Of a DNA stretch of 64,000 nucleotides, positions 1 to 8,280 are shown in pieces. Below the pieces are notes generated by a model, which was not told the origin of the DNA, did no database searches, and saw nothing but the letters and a program-made list of their open reading frames with translations. Source of the DNA: Bacteroidota bacterium (GTDB lineage: Bacteria > Bacteroidota > Ignavibacteria > UBA10030 > BY39). The DNA lies in NCBI GenBank assembly GCA_030682385.1, contig JAUXOG010000043.1:1-64000 (forward strand). Direction: 5' to 3'. Positions within the stretch are counted from its first letter, which is position 1. Each line of letters starts with the position of its first letter. The position numbers and the translations under genes are program-made.

Positions 1-830
1 TCTTTCGTTATTGATGCCTGCCGGGCTTTGTTGTAAACTAATTGTAAATTTTTTATCAAATCGTTTGCATTCGTAGTGGCGCTTTCCATTGCGGTCATTC
101 GCGATCCTTGTTCGGCTGCATTCGATTCCAATAAAATTCGCCACATCTGGAAATTAAGATGCTTTGGTATCAACGAATCTATTATCTTTTTACTGGATGG
201 CTCGTAAATGTAATCGGCAGGGTTGCTATCCTTTGATTGAATTGATTCTAATGGAATCGGAAGAAGTTGTTCGATAACAATCCGTTGTTGAGCTACCGTT
301 TTGAATTCATTGTAAATTACTTCAATTTTATCGCATTTACCTTTCAGGAAACTGCTGCTGATTTCAGTAATGATATTCTTAGCGATCTGAAAATCTAAAT
401 GCGAGAAAATACCGATGTGTTTACTCTCAATTTTAATCTCTCTTTTTACAAAATAATCGTATCCCTTTTTACCAACAGTTATCAAACGTAGATTATAACC
501 CGGATCAGAATAATAACGATTGATGTGCTGTCGTGTAGTGCGGATGATGTTGGAACTAAAAGCTCCGCAAAGTCCTCTGTCGGATGTTACAACTACAAGT
601 ATGACATTTTTGACTTCACGTTGTGCGAAGAATGGATTTGAATAATCCTGATTGTTAGCTGATAAATTTTGCAGAAGTTCTTTTATCTTGCGTGCATAAG
701 GGCGTGCCGAAATAATAGCATCTTGAGCGCGGCGCAACTTTGCGGCTGCAACCATTTTCATGGCTTTTGTTATCTTCTGTGTGTTTTTAACTCCACCTAT
801 ACGTTGGCGTATTTCACGTAGCGTCGGCAT
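1..830 (-). CDS. atpG: ATP synthase F1 gamma subunit (3' end off the window)
   Basis: This is the central rotor stalk of F1, coupling proton flow through Fo to catalysis in the alpha/beta hexamer. The ORF is absent from the supplied track because it runs off the left edge. Translation from the ATG at 830 gives MPTLREIRQRIGGVKNTQKI, a classic gamma N-terminus. The conserved C-terminal helix is also visible just before the edge (MTAMESATTNANDLI). About 276 codons are present, so only the last few residues are missing. It starts 3 bp downstream of the atpA stop codon in the same operon. Beta and epsilon genes are not seen here; in this phylum they often sit elsewhere. Confidence 0.95.
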   Translation of the reverse strand, partial: MPTLREIRQRIGGVKNTQKITKAMKMVAAAKLRRAQDAIISARPYARKIKELLQNLSANNQDYSNPFFAQREVKNVILVVVTSDRGLCGAFSSNIIRTTRQHINRYYSDPGYNLRLITVGKKGYDYFVKREIKIESKHIGIFSHLDFQIAKNIITEISSSFLKGKCDKIEVIYNEFKTVAQQRIVIEQLLPIPLESIQSKDSNPADYIYEPSSKKIIDSLIPKHLNFQMWRILLESNAAEQGSRMTAMESATTNANDLIKNLQLVYNKARQASITK

Positions 831-833
831 CTT

Positions 834-2381
834 TTATCCTAATTTAAACGAAGCTAAAAATTCTTTTAATATTGAATGAAGTTTGTTAGTAATCGGTTCG
901 GTTAGGTCTTTCTTTTCCGAAATCTCGTTCAACAAATCTTTATGTTTTAGATGCATCGTTTCTAAAAACTCTTTCTCGAATCGTTGAACATGTTCTAACG
1001 GAAGTTCATCTAAATAGCCATTCGTACCGGCAAAAATTACAATTACTTCATCTTCAACAGACATCGGGTTGTACTGTCCTTGTTTCAGGAGTTCAACGAG
1101 ACGCGAACCGCGTCGAAGTTGTGCTTGTGTAGATTTATCTAAATCGGAACCGAACTTTGCAAAAGCTTCCAATTCACGGTATTGAGCCAAATCGAGGCGA
1201 AGCCGGCCTGCAATTTTTTTCATAGCTTTAATCTGGGCGTTACCGCCCACACGCGATACCGATATACCTACGTTGATAGCGGGGCGAACGCCCGAGTTGA
1301 ATAATCCAGGCTCCAAATATATTTGTCCATCGGTTATAGATATTACGTTTGTCGGAATGTAAGCCGATACGTCTCCGGCTTGAGTTTCGATAATCGGAAG
1401 TGCGGTTAAACTACCGCCGCCAAGTTCTTCGCTTAATTTCGAGGCACGCTCTAACAAACGTGAATGGATGTAAAAAACATCGCCGGGATATGCTTCGCGT
1501 CCCGGTGGTCTGCGTAGTAGTAACGACACCTGCCGGTATGCCTGTGCGTGTTTCGATAAGTCGTCGTAGATTACTAATGCGTGCCGGCCGTTGTCTCTAA
1601 AATATTCGCCTAACGTGGCTCCCGAATACGGGGCTATGAACTGCAACGGCGATGGCTCGTTTGCATTCGATGCAATCACAGTAGTGTATTCCATTGCGCC
1701 CGATTCTTCTAATTTAGCAACAACTTGAGCTACGGTAGAACCTTTTTGTCCCATTGCAACATAAATACAGAAAACCGGTTTCACACCGGATGCACGGGCT
1801 TTTTCGCTGTGTGTGTATTTTTGATTTATGATAGTATCAATTGCGATAGCTGTTTTTCCGGTTTGCCGGTCGCCGATGATAAGTTCCCGCTGACCTCTGC
1901 CTATCGGAATCATTCCATCGACTGCTTTGATACCGGTTTGCAATGGTTCTTTTACAGGTTGTCGTTGGATTACACCTAAAGCCTTCCGTTCGATCGGTAA
2001 ATATTTATCTACCTTTATCGGACCGTGTCCGTCAATCGGTTGTCCTAATGGGTTGATTACGCGTCCTAACATTTCTTCACCAACAGGCATCGAAGCAACC
2101 CGACCAGTTCGTTTTACAGGGTCGCCTTCTTTAATGTGCCGGCTTTCTCCAAATAAAATACAACCTACATTATCTTCTTCTAAATTAAGAACCATTCCAA
2201 ATACTTCGTTCGGGAATTCTACCAGTTCGCTCGCCATTACGTTTTGTAAACCGTAAATGCGCGCAATTCCGTCGCCGACTTGTAATACTGTTCCGACTTC
2301 ATAAGTGTCGATCTCTTTATCAAAACTTGAGAGTTGTTTTCGTAATATCGCCGATACTTCGTCGGGTCTGATTTCTACCAT
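834..2381 (-). CDS. atpA: ATP synthase F1 alpha subunit
   Basis: This is the non-catalytic nucleotide-binding subunit of the F1 hexamer. The 515 residues match the usual family length. The P-loop GDRQTGKT is at about residues 170-177, and the C-terminal region carries the alpha-type motif [15 protein letters not shown]. The N-terminal residues ([13 protein letters not shown]) correspond to the segment that contacts the delta subunit. The gene lies between atpH (25 bp upstream) and atpG (3 bp downstream). No unusual residues were noticed. The identification is secure. Confidence 0.98.
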   Translation of the reverse strand: MVEIRPDEVSAILRKQLSSFDKEIDTYEVGTVLQVGDGIARIYGLQNVMASELVEFPNEVFGMVLNLEEDNVGCILFGESRHIKEGDPVKRTGRVASMPVGEEMLGRVINPLGQPIDGHGPIKVDKYLPIERKALGVIQRQPVKEPLQTGIKAVDGMIPIGRGQRELIIGDRQTGKTAIAIDTIINQKYTHSEKARASGVKPVFCIYVAMGQKGSTVAQVVAKLEESGAMEYTTVIASNANEPSPLQFIAPYSGATLGEYFRDNGRHALVIYDDLSKHAQAYRQVSLLLRRPPGREAYPGDVFYIHSRLLERASKLSEELGGGSLTALPIIETQAGDVSAYIPTNVISITDGQIYLEPGLFNSGVRPAINVGISVSRVGGNAQIKAMKKIAGRLRLDLAQYRELEAFAKFGSDLDKSTQAQLRRGSRLVELLKQGQYNPMSVEDEVIVIFAGTNGYLDELPLEHVQRFEKEFLETMHLKHKDLLNEISEKKDLTEPITNKLHSILKEFLASFKLG

Positions 2382-2406
2382 TCTGTTCCTCTATATTTTT
2401 TTCGTC

Positions 2407-2943
2407 TTAAGTGTTAAATTGCTGTTTTAGAATATCGAACTGATTTAAAATACTTCCATCGTAAACAGTATCATTGATTTGTATTTTGAATCCGCCGATA
2501 AGAGTAGGATCGATTTTGAAATGTGATCGAACTTTCTTTTTTGTCAGAGTTTCTAACCGTTTCGTAACTTTCTCTTTTTGTTCGTTACTGAACGCAACAA
2601 CAGCGGAGATATCAGCATTCACTATACCTCGTCTTACATCTAAAAGTGATTTAAATTGACTGATGATTGCCGGTATAATTGCCTCACGATTTTTAGTGGT
2701 TAACAGTAGAAGAAATTTTATAGTAATCGGGTCAACTTTATTTTCGAAAAGATCCAACATTATCTTTTTCTTCTTTTCGGTGTTGATGATTGGACTTTTT
2801 AAAAAAAGCTTAAAATCGAGAGAAGTATTCAACAGCTTCTCGATGGTTTCAATATCGGAGAAGATCTTCTCTACTTTATTTTCTTCTACGGCAATCTGTA
2901 AAAAAGCCGTTGCATAACGTTGTGCAGCTTTTGATTCTATCAT
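2407..2943 (-). CDS. atpH: ATP synthase F1 delta subunit
   Basis: This is the peripheral-stalk subunit (OSCP equivalent) linking the b subunits to the top of F1. The 178 residues match the family. The N-terminal helical bundle starts AAQRYATAFLQIAVEE, and the C-terminal part contains the conserved segment DPTLIGGFKIQINDTVYDGS. It begins 3 bp after the atpF stop and ends 25 bp before atpA, the standard b-delta-alpha order. It is cytoplasmic and membrane-associated through the complex. Confidence 0.96.
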   Translation of the reverse strand: MIESKAAQRYATAFLQIAVEENKVEKIFSDIETIEKLLNTSLDFKLFLKSPIINTEKKKKIMLDLFENKVDPITIKFLLLLTTKNREAIIPAIISQFKSLLDVRRGIVNADISAVVAFSNEQKEKVTKRLETLTKKKVRSHFKIDPTLIGGFKIQINDTVYDGSILNQFDILKQQFNT

Positions 2944-2946
2944 AGC

Positions 2947-3432
2947 TTAATTTTTCGGCAGTTCATCTAAATATGAATCGACTACTTTCCGATGTTTTTC
3001 AACGTCGAGGGTTTCGCCAATTATTTTTTTTGCGGCGATGATTGCCAGATCGGCAACTTCGCTTCGCAGTTTGAGAAGTGCGGCTTCTTTTTCCCTCTCG
3101 ATTTCCAATTTCGCCGATTCGACCATATGCCGCGCATGATGATGTGCCTTCTCAACTATTTCAGCTTTCAATTTTTCGCCAAGCTCGTGTCCTTCTTTTA
3201 ATAGCTTCGAGGCTTTTACTTCGGCGTTGGCTATGTGCTTTTTGTTTTCAGCAGCTTGATGTTCGGCATCGCGTGCAGCTTTCTCGGCTCTGTCGATTGA
3301 GCTTCGGATGTGTTCCTCCCGCTTTTCGAGAGCTGAAAGCAGCGGCTTCCAGGCTAACTTCGTCAACAAAAACATCAGTATCAGAAAAGTTACTATTGTC
3401 CAGATTATTAATCCGGGATTTATATCTAACAT
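2947..3432 (-). CDS. atpF: ATP synthase Fo b subunit
   Basis: This is the peripheral-stalk subunit that holds the stator. The 161-residue protein has one N-terminal membrane helix (about residues 8-26, LIIWTVTFLILMFLL-like). A long charged coiled coil rich in Ala, Glu and Lys follows (residues 35-150). That is the full b architecture. It lies between atpE (20 bp upstream) and atpH. Only one b gene is present, so the stalk is presumably a homodimer rather than b/b'. Confidence 0.96.
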   Translation of the reverse strand: MLDINPGLIIWTIVTFLILMFLLTKLAWKPLLSALEKREEHIRSSIDRAEKAARDAEHQAAENKKHIANAEVKASKLLKEGHELGEKLKAEIVEKAHHHARHMVESAKLEIEREKEAALLKLRSEVADLAIIAAKKIIGETLDVEKHRKVVDSYLDELPKN

Positions 3433-3452
3433 TTTATTCTCGAAGTTTTATC

Positions 3453-3680
3453 TTACTTGGTAGCAAGGATTATACAAATAGCGAGAGCAAAAAAAGTTGC
3501 ACCTTCGATAAGAGCTGCCGCAATTAACATCGAGGTTCGAACTTGACCGGCAACTTCCGGCTGGCGTCCGCTTGCTTCCATTGCTGCTGCTGCAAGTTTT
3601 CCGATTCCAAGTCCGGCTCCGATTACTGTTAATGCTGCGCCGATTCCGGCTGCCAAATATCCAAATGCGTTTGCTTCCAT
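3453..3680 (-). CDS. atpE: ATP synthase Fo c subunit
   Basis: This is the proteolipid that forms the rotating c-ring. The 75 residues form two membrane helices joined by the polar loop GRQPE (about residues 38-42). The ion-binding carboxylate is Glu59 in the second helix (ALIEGATFF). I do not see the Gln and Glu-Ser/Thr-Tyr pattern of sodium-type rings, so proton specificity is inferred. Helix 1 is glycine-rich (GAGLGIG), as expected for tight ring packing. Confidence 0.97.
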   Translation of the reverse strand: MEANAFGYLAAGIGAALTVIGAGLGIGKLAAAAMEASGRQPEVAGQVRTSMLIAAALIEGATFFALAICIILATK

Positions 3681-3719
3681 TTTATATCTCCAATTTTATT
3701 TTTGTTAAGTGTTTATTAA

Positions 3720-4619
3720 TTAATGTGAATTTTCTTTACTACTACTAACCTGCATCCCAAGTCCCATAAAAAGGGAAGTGAGCATCGTGAAAATGTATGC
3801 TTGCAATAATGCTACAAATAATTCTAAAATATTTATTCCAACAGCAAAAGCAATTGGAATTGGTGCAACCCAAATTGTTTTGAATATAAATATCAATCCA
3901 ATCAACGAAACTATAACGATATGCCCGCCTGTCATGTTTGCAAATAAACGGATACAGAGTGCAAATGGTTTTGTGAACAGTCCGAGAACTTCAATCGGAA
4001 TCATTATGGGCCAAAGTATCCAATGAACGCCCCCTGTTAAATGTGCAAGGTAATGACCGATACCTTGTTGGCGGATAGCCGACGATTGTATCATTACGAA
4101 TGCGATAATTGCCAATGCGGCTGTTACACTTACGTTGCTCGTTGAAGTTGAACCGTAGGGAACGAGTCCGGTCAAGTTCATAATTAAAATGAAAAAGAAT
4201 GTTGTGAGAAGATAAGGCATGTACCGTACACCCTCTTTTCCCATGTTGGGAATAACAATTTCGTCGCGTATAAAAACTACAAACACTTCGATAAAGTTGC
4301 CTATCCCTTTTGGAATTTTTGATTTAGTATTTTTTCGTGCCGCCGCAACAGCAATGAACAAAACAATTATTGCTGATACCCAGAGAAAAAAGACATGTTT
4401 TGTTATCGAGAAATCGATTTCAATTCCAAATATGTTTACAGGAGGGAAGTGAGGTAGATTGATATGTCCGAATGGAACTTCGAGGTAGGGTGAATCTTGT
4501 GTGTGATGAAGCAGTTCCACGAAAATATTTTCTTTGTGTTCAGTGTGTGCCGCAACTGTGTCAGTAATACCTGATATTGTGTGGGACGAAGTTTTAATTG
4601 TGTCGATTATAGAACTCAT
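3720..4619 (-). CDS. atpB: ATP synthase Fo a subunit
   Basis: This is the stator membrane subunit that forms the proton half-channels. The 299-residue protein has at least five hydrophobic helices. The essential arginine sits in the conserved stretch ALCIRLFANMTGGH. The N-terminal ~70 residues form a hydrophilic extension before the first helix (HVFFLWVSAIIVLF). The gene ends 39 bp before atpE. Its start at 4619 abuts the stop of the AtpI-like gene, so translational coupling is likely. Confidence 0.96.
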   Translation of the reverse strand: MSSIIDTIKTSSHTISGITDTVAAHTEHKENIFVELLHHTQDSPYLEVPFGHINLPHFPPVNIFGIEIDFSITKHVFFLWVSAIIVLFIAVAAARKNTKSKIPKGIGNFIEVFVVFIRDEIVIPNMGKEGVRYMPYLLTTFFFILIMNLTGLVPYGSTSTSNVSVTAALAIIAFVMIQSSAIRQQGIGHYLAHLTGGVHWILWPIMIPIEVLGLFTKPFALCIRLFANMTGGHIVIVSLIGLIFIFKTIWVAPIPIAFAVGINILELFVALLQAYIFTMLTSLFMGLGMQVSSSKENSH

Positions 4620-5006
4620 TTATGATGTTTTTGCTCTAACTTTTTGATCAATATAAAAAATTTCGAGGACAAGAAAAATTACATAGTAAATAAAAAGTGA
4701 AATAGTAAATGCCAATACATGCAGTTTTATAACCTGAATTACGAACAACATAGCAAGCAACAGCACGAACATACGGATTCCCATCCCACCGAGAATAGTT
4801 TTCAAAAATCTGGTCATCGATTTGTTGAAAGCATATTCGATCGAAAGATAGCCGGCAATAATATTTGCTGTGCTTAGTATCGCACCGACGGCTGTGGCAA
4901 TTATAATTTCCGAGTTGGAAAACACAGCCAGTGGATAAGAAGCTATTACTATACTAATAATTAAAATCCAAAATATTTTTTTGAAGAACGATATATCAAT
5001 TTTCAT
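4620..5006 (-). CDS. AtpI-like membrane protein of the ATP synthase operon
   Basis: This is a small integral membrane protein with about four hydrophobic segments. It occupies the place of ATP synthase subunit I, which in other bacteria assists c-ring assembly. Sequence similarity to AtpI is not obvious, so position drives the call. The ORF track begins at 5099. However, the extra 31 residues overlap atpZ out of frame, and the ATG at 5006 gives MKIDISFFKK, a clean start. With that start it overlaps atpZ by 11 bp and abuts atpB. Length is 128 residues. Confidence 0.7.
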   Translation of the reverse strand: MKIDISFFKKIFWILIISIVIASYPLAVFSNSEIIIATAVGAILSTANIIAGYLSIEYAFNKSMTRFLKTILGGMGIRMFVLLLAMLFVIQVIKLHVLAFTISLFIYYVIFLVLEIFYIDQKVRAKTS

Positions 5007-5253
5007 TTTTACTTGATGTATTTGATTTTTTGGATTCAGCCGTAACAAACTTAAAAAAGTGATAAAATCCGGCCGAAATGCCAAAAATAATTCCGGCAAT
5101 CATTAACCACGGTTGTGTCGAGAATTTTTCGTCAGCCCATTTACCGACTAAAAACATAATTATAACCATAGCTGCCATTTGAACGCCGATAGCTAAATAG
5201 GGCATTGCCTCGCGGTATGCTTTAGCTAAGCTGTTCAAATCTTCTAATTTCAT
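4996..5253 (-). CDS. atpZ: AtpZ/AtpI-family Fo assembly protein
   Basis: The 85-residue protein has two predicted membrane helices (about residues 20-38 and 48-67) and a charged Lys/Ser/Asn tail. The pattern, including GKWADEKF between the helices and GISAGFYHFFK near the end, is typical of the AtpZ (DUF-type 'F0F1-ATPase subunit') family at the head of atp operons. Family members have been linked to magnesium/calcium transport and c-ring assembly. The gene overlaps the AtpI-like gene and follows the bactofilin gene by 11 bp. Confidence 0.8.
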   Translation of the reverse strand: MKLEDLNSLAKAYREAMPYLAIGVQMAAMVIIMFLVGKWADEKFSTQPWLMIAGIIFGISAGFYHFFKFVTAESKKSNTSSKNEN

Positions 5254-5264
5254 TTTTCGGAAAA

Positions 5265-5639
5265 TTACTGTTTTGTATCAGGTTGCAACGGGAGAGTTTT
5301 ACTCCCTGACATTGTGCAGTTACCGTCGAATATTGCTCCTTCGTCGATAACGAGCTTTGCGGCGCGGATGTCGCCGCTAACGATTGCTTTGTTTTCTAGA
5401 ACTAATTTTTCCTGAACAGTGATGCTTCCTTTTACTTTGCCGCCGATAGAAATATTTTTCGCCGAAACAGAACCTTCGATTTCACCGGAAGAGCCGACCG
5501 ATACCGATTCGCTTGCAAATAATTCGCCGTTTATCTTTCCATCAATGCGGATGTTTCCGCGGCTTCGCAACTTGCCTTCGATAATTGTTCCAGTTCCTAT
5601 CAAATTAAGTTCGTTCGAGATTTCACTTTTTGTTGCCAA
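5265..5639 (-). CDS. Bactofilin (polymer-forming cytoskeletal protein)
   Basis: The 124-residue protein is built of short beta-helix repeats in its middle (for example IRIDGKINGELFASESV and ISIGGKVKGSITVQEK). Short polar ends flank these repeats. That is the bactofilin (DUF583) fold, which assembles nucleotide-free filaments on the inner membrane. It lies 21 bp after an M23 peptidase gene. Bactofilin-M23 pairs are known from other bacteria, where the filament localises cell-wall hydrolysis, so a shared morphogenetic role is inferred. It is probably co-transcribed with the atp genes. Confidence 0.93.
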   Translation of the reverse strand: MATKSEISNELNLIGTGTIIEGKLRSRGNIRIDGKINGELFASESVSVGSSGEIEGSVSAKNISIGGKVKGSITVQEKLVLENKAIVSGDIRAAKLVIDEGAIFDGNCTMSGSKTLPLQPDTKQ

Positions 5640-5660
5640 CTAATTAATCCTTCATTTTTT

Positions 5661-6548
5661 TTAATAATTTAATAAATAATCTTTCGGGTCGATTGCAATT
5701 TCGTCTTTCCAGATCTCGAAATGCAAATGCGGACCTGTACTTTCTTTACCTGTATTGCCTAACAATGCTACCGGTTCGCCGCGTTGCACCATTTCGCCGG
5801 CTGTTTTCAATGTCCGCTGGTTGTGTTTATAAACAGTTCTGAATCCGTTTGCGTGTGCAATGATAATCATATTTCCATAATCGTACGACCAGTCGGCAAA
5901 AATAATCGTTCCGGTTGCCGATGCAACTATCGTGCTTCCTACTTTTCCGGAAATATCAATTCCCCAATGACCGGTTTCCAGATTAAAATCTTTCGTTACC
6001 AAACCATCAAAAGGTTTAGTAAGTGGAAGGTCGGGCATTCCGAATTCGACTTCTGTAGAAGTTCGCAATGGGTTAAATGTTTTTTCATCGGAACCGAATA
6101 ACGGCGGTGTTTCCACTCTTTCGATTTCAACATCCGGCTGAATTTTTAGATTAATTTTGGGTTCGTTCGCTGGTTCAGAATATTTTTCTACTAATATGCT
6201 ATCCGAGTCGCTTATTTTTTCGCCCAAAGCTCGTCTGAGTTTTAAATTGTATTGCCGCAGAACAACAATTTCATTAATTAAAGTATTTAGTTTTTCCTGA
6301 ACCTGAATAATCTGTTTGCCATATTTGTTCTCAATTTCGGGATCAGTTATTGGAAGAAAATGACCTAATGGAGTATAAACCAGCAAACCAACAACGAAAA
6401 CCGCTATCAATCCAACTGCCGAAATTGATATTAGGAGCAAACTAAATTTTCCGATAGTAAAGTTCCTGGCATTTTCAGATTTATTGCCGGGAACAATTAC
6501 GATAGTTAATTTTTCTTTTTTCCGTTTACGGGCTTCCTTTAATTGCAT
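5661..6548 (-). CDS. Membrane-anchored M23 family peptidase
   Basis: This is a LytM-type metallopeptidase predicted to cut peptidoglycan cross-bridges. The 295-residue protein has a basic cytoplasmic N-terminus and one membrane helix (about residues 33-57). A short coiled-coil segment follows (residues 75-110), then a linker and a C-terminal M23 domain. Zinc and catalytic motifs are intact: HWGID (HxxxD) and HLHFE (HxH). The coiled-coil-plus-M23 layout resembles bactofilin-linked peptidases. It is the first gene of the bactofilin-atp run, and no clear promoter was identified upstream. Confidence 0.92.
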   Translation of the reverse strand: MQLKEARKRKKEKLTIVIVPGNKSENARNFTIGKFSLLLISISAVGLIAVFVVGLLVYTPLGHFLPITDPEIENKYGKQIIQVQEKLNTLINEIVVLRQYNLKLRRALGEKISDSDSILVEKYSEPANEPKINLKIQPDVEIERVETPPLFGSDEKTFNPLRTSTEVEFGMPDLPLTKPFDGLVTKDFNLETGHWGIDISGKVGSTIVASATGTIIFADWSYDYGNMIIIAHANGFRTVYKHNQRTLKTAGEMVQRGEPVALLGNTGKESTGPHLHFEIWKDEIAIDPKDYLLNY

Positions 6549-6667
6549 AAAATCGGCAAAAATATAAATAAAAATGGGGTGAAAACAAAATTGTGATAAA
6601 GTGGGTTAATTCTAAATTATCTCTCCGATTCGTTAATCTCACCGCTTCTCCCTTACACCGCCTCACC

Positions 6668-6771
6668 GCTTCACCATTTCTAACTAATCGGTTCTTACTT
6701 CGACGTATGTCTCAACGCCTGCCTTACTAATTCTTCAACCGGTAAATCTTTTTTCTCTTTTAATACTTCTC
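6668..6771 (-). pseudogene. Second, diverged copy of the ruvA 3' end
   Basis: These 104 bp align without gaps to 7087-7190, the 3' end of ruvA plus its downstream flank, with seven differences (about 93% identity). Read on the minus strand it encodes the same C-terminus (ending RQALRHTSK, then stop). Most differences are synonymous or conservative. No ruvA sequence precedes it, so it cannot be a functional gene. It lies beyond about 315 bp of repeat-rich DNA from the intact ruvA end. Confidence 0.9.
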
Positions 6772-6823
6772 CTGACTTCCGCACAATTTTAACAAAAACG
6801 AAAAATCTTTACATACAAACATT

Positions 6824-6880
6824 CGACCCCCGCCTACCAAAGTCCCGAAAAGAGGGGCGGCGGGCAGGCCGCTGGGGTCG
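6824..6880. repeat. Interspersed GC-rich inverted repeat, copy 1
   Basis: An outer palindrome (CGACCCC ... GGGGTCG) encloses a GC-rich element. Its minus strand reads GCCTGCCCGCCGCC, then a short spacer, then GGTAGGCGGG. The same CCTGCCCGCC / GGCAGGCGGG pair recurs at 23926-23965 and 56006-56035, always between genes. It resembles a REP-like element, and one copy appears to have inserted into another palindrome. No function is evident. Confidence 0.7.
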
Positions 6881-6902
6881 GTATTATATTATATTTTAAA
6901 TA

Positions 6903-7016
6903 CTACAGACATTCGACTCCTTTGGAGTCGTTTCATAACTACCATTTATCGAGTCCGTAGGACTCGTATGTCTGTAGCTATGTATCAAAGAATATATTAC
7001 CCGCTCCGTAGGAGCG
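6903..7016. repeat. REP/MITE-like palindromic element in the ruvA downstream gap
   Basis: A perfect 10-bp terminal inverted repeat (CTACAGACAT at 6903-6912, ATGTCTGTAG at 6968-6977) encloses two small palindromes, CGACTCC-TTT-GGAGTCG and CGAGTCC-GTA-GGACTCG. A third palindrome of the same design, CGCTCC-GTA-GGAGCG, follows at 7002-7016. These stems are typical of REP-like sequences mobilised in trans. Together with the repeat at 6824-6880 and the ruvA fragment, this accounts for most of the 565-bp gap 6549-7113. I see no other gene in that gap. Confidence 0.75.
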
Positions 7017-7113
7017 ATATGTTAATTTATAATCTTATAAAACTCCAATCCTTGGTTTTGGGTGTCCCAATGCGTAAGACGGGACTGCTTCACCATTTCT
7101 AACTAATCGGTTC

Positions 7114-7710
7114 TTACTTCGAAGTGTGTCTCAATGCTTGCCTTATTAATTCTTCAACCGGCAAATCTTTGTTCTCTTTTAATACTTCTCGAATTGCATT
7201 TTCGGCTGTGTTGCGATTGTAACCAAGCGATATAAGAGCATTCAGCGCATCGTTCCGCGTTTTTATTTGAGGTGAGGTTGCAGTGAAGGAGGGAAGTTCA
7301 ATTTCAGCTTTTCCGATCTTGTCGCGGAGTTCGAGTATCAACCGCTCGGCTGTTTTTCTTCCAACGCCTTGCAGCGAAGTTAACGCAGCAATGTCGCCGG
7401 TTTGTATAGCTGATTTCAATTCGTCGGCAGTCATCCCTGAAAGCATTCCCTGTGCGATTTTTGGACCGATTCCGGAAACCGAGATTAAAAATTTAAACAT
7501 CTCCCGTTCCGATTCTGAAGCGAAACCGAATAACTGCAAAGCATCTTCGCGGACGTGCAGATATGTAAAAACTTTTACCTGAGCATTTGCCGAACTTAAT
7601 TGCTCGTATGTTGTCAGCGATATATGCAAACTATATCCTACTCCGTTTACGTCGATCACAATTTCAGTTGGAGTTTTGTAAGTTAATTTTCCGGTTAGAT
7701 ATGATAACAT
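7114..7710 (-). CDS. ruvA: Holliday junction branch migration protein RuvA
   Basis: This protein binds four-way junctions and loads the RuvB motor. The track start at 7818 adds 36 residues that lie inside ruvC in another frame. The ATG at 7710 gives MLSYLTGKL, the conserved RuvA start, and a 198-residue protein of normal size. The OB fold is at about residues 1-62. The two helix-hairpin-helix motifs are SGIGPKIAQGMLS and QGVGRKTAERLI. Domain III at the C-terminus contacts RuvB. The start overlaps ruvC by 47 bp. A stray copy of this gene's 3' end lies at 6668-6771. ruvB is not in the window. Confidence 0.96.
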   Translation of the reverse strand: MLSYLTGKLTYKTPTEIVIDVNGVGYSLHISLTTYEQLSSANAQVKVFTYLHVREDALQLFGFASESEREMFKFLISVSGIGPKIAQGMLSGMTADELKSAIQTGDIAALTSLQGVGRKTAERLILELRDKIGKAEIELPSFTATSPQIKTRNDALNALISLGYNRNTAENAIREVLKENKDLPVEELIRQALRHTSK

Positions 7711-8266
7711 AGCTTTTCCAATCTTTATATCTTCGTTTGTTCGGTTGAAATTGTTTTTTGGGAATAATGAGAGAATTGACTGAACGGAACGAGTGGCAGA
7801 GGGCAACGGCGAGAGCATCGGTAATATCGTAATACTTTGGAACGCTCTGAAGTTTCAGAATTGATTTGACCATATATTGAACCTGATCCTTGGATGCAGC
7901 GCCGTTACCTACAACAGCTTTTTTAACTTCGCGCGGTGAGTATTCGGATAATCCAATTTTATTGATAACTGCCGAAAGCATCGCCACACCGCGTGCTTGA
8001 CCTAACTTCAAAGCCGACTGTGCATTCTTACCATAAAAAGCCGTCTCAATTGCTATTTCGTCGGGCTTATATTTTTTAATTACGCTATCTAATGTTTGAA
8101 ATATAACTCCAAGCCGTGTTGGTAAATCGGTTTTACTATTATTCACGATAGCATCGCACTTAACCAGACTAAATTTTCCGTTGTTCATTTCGATGATTCC
8201 AAAACCTGTAATCAGCGAGCCGGGATCAATTCCTAAAATTATGCGTTTATTTTTTACGGCTTTCAT
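7664..8266 (-). CDS. ruvC: Holliday junction resolvase RuvC
   Basis: This endonuclease cuts Holliday junctions symmetrically. The 200 residues carry the acidic active-site positions of the RNase H fold. They are the first Asp in LGIDPGS, the Glu in IAIETAF and the Asp in the C-terminal ITDALAVALCH helix. The last ~30 residues (KKQFQPNKRRYKDW onward) extend slightly beyond typical RuvC and lie in the overlap with ruvA. It is 14 bp downstream of yebC, in the common yebC-ruvC-ruvA order. Confidence 0.95.
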   Translation of the reverse strand: MKAVKNKRIILGIDPGSLITGFGIIEMNNGKFSLVKCDAIVNNSKTDLPTRLGVIFQTLDSVIKKYKPDEIAIETAFYGKNAQSALKLGQARGVAMLSAVINKIGLSEYSPREVKKAVVGNGAASKDQVQYMVKSILKLQSVPKYYDITDALAVALCHSFRSVNSLIIPKKQFQPNKRRYKDWKSYVIISNRKINLQNSN

Positions 8267-8280
8267 CGAAACTTGTTTGG

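Noticed and set aside
7711-7818. N-terminal extension of RuvA in the ORF track
   Set aside because: These codons lie within ruvC in another frame, and the ATG at 7710 gives the conserved RuvA start.
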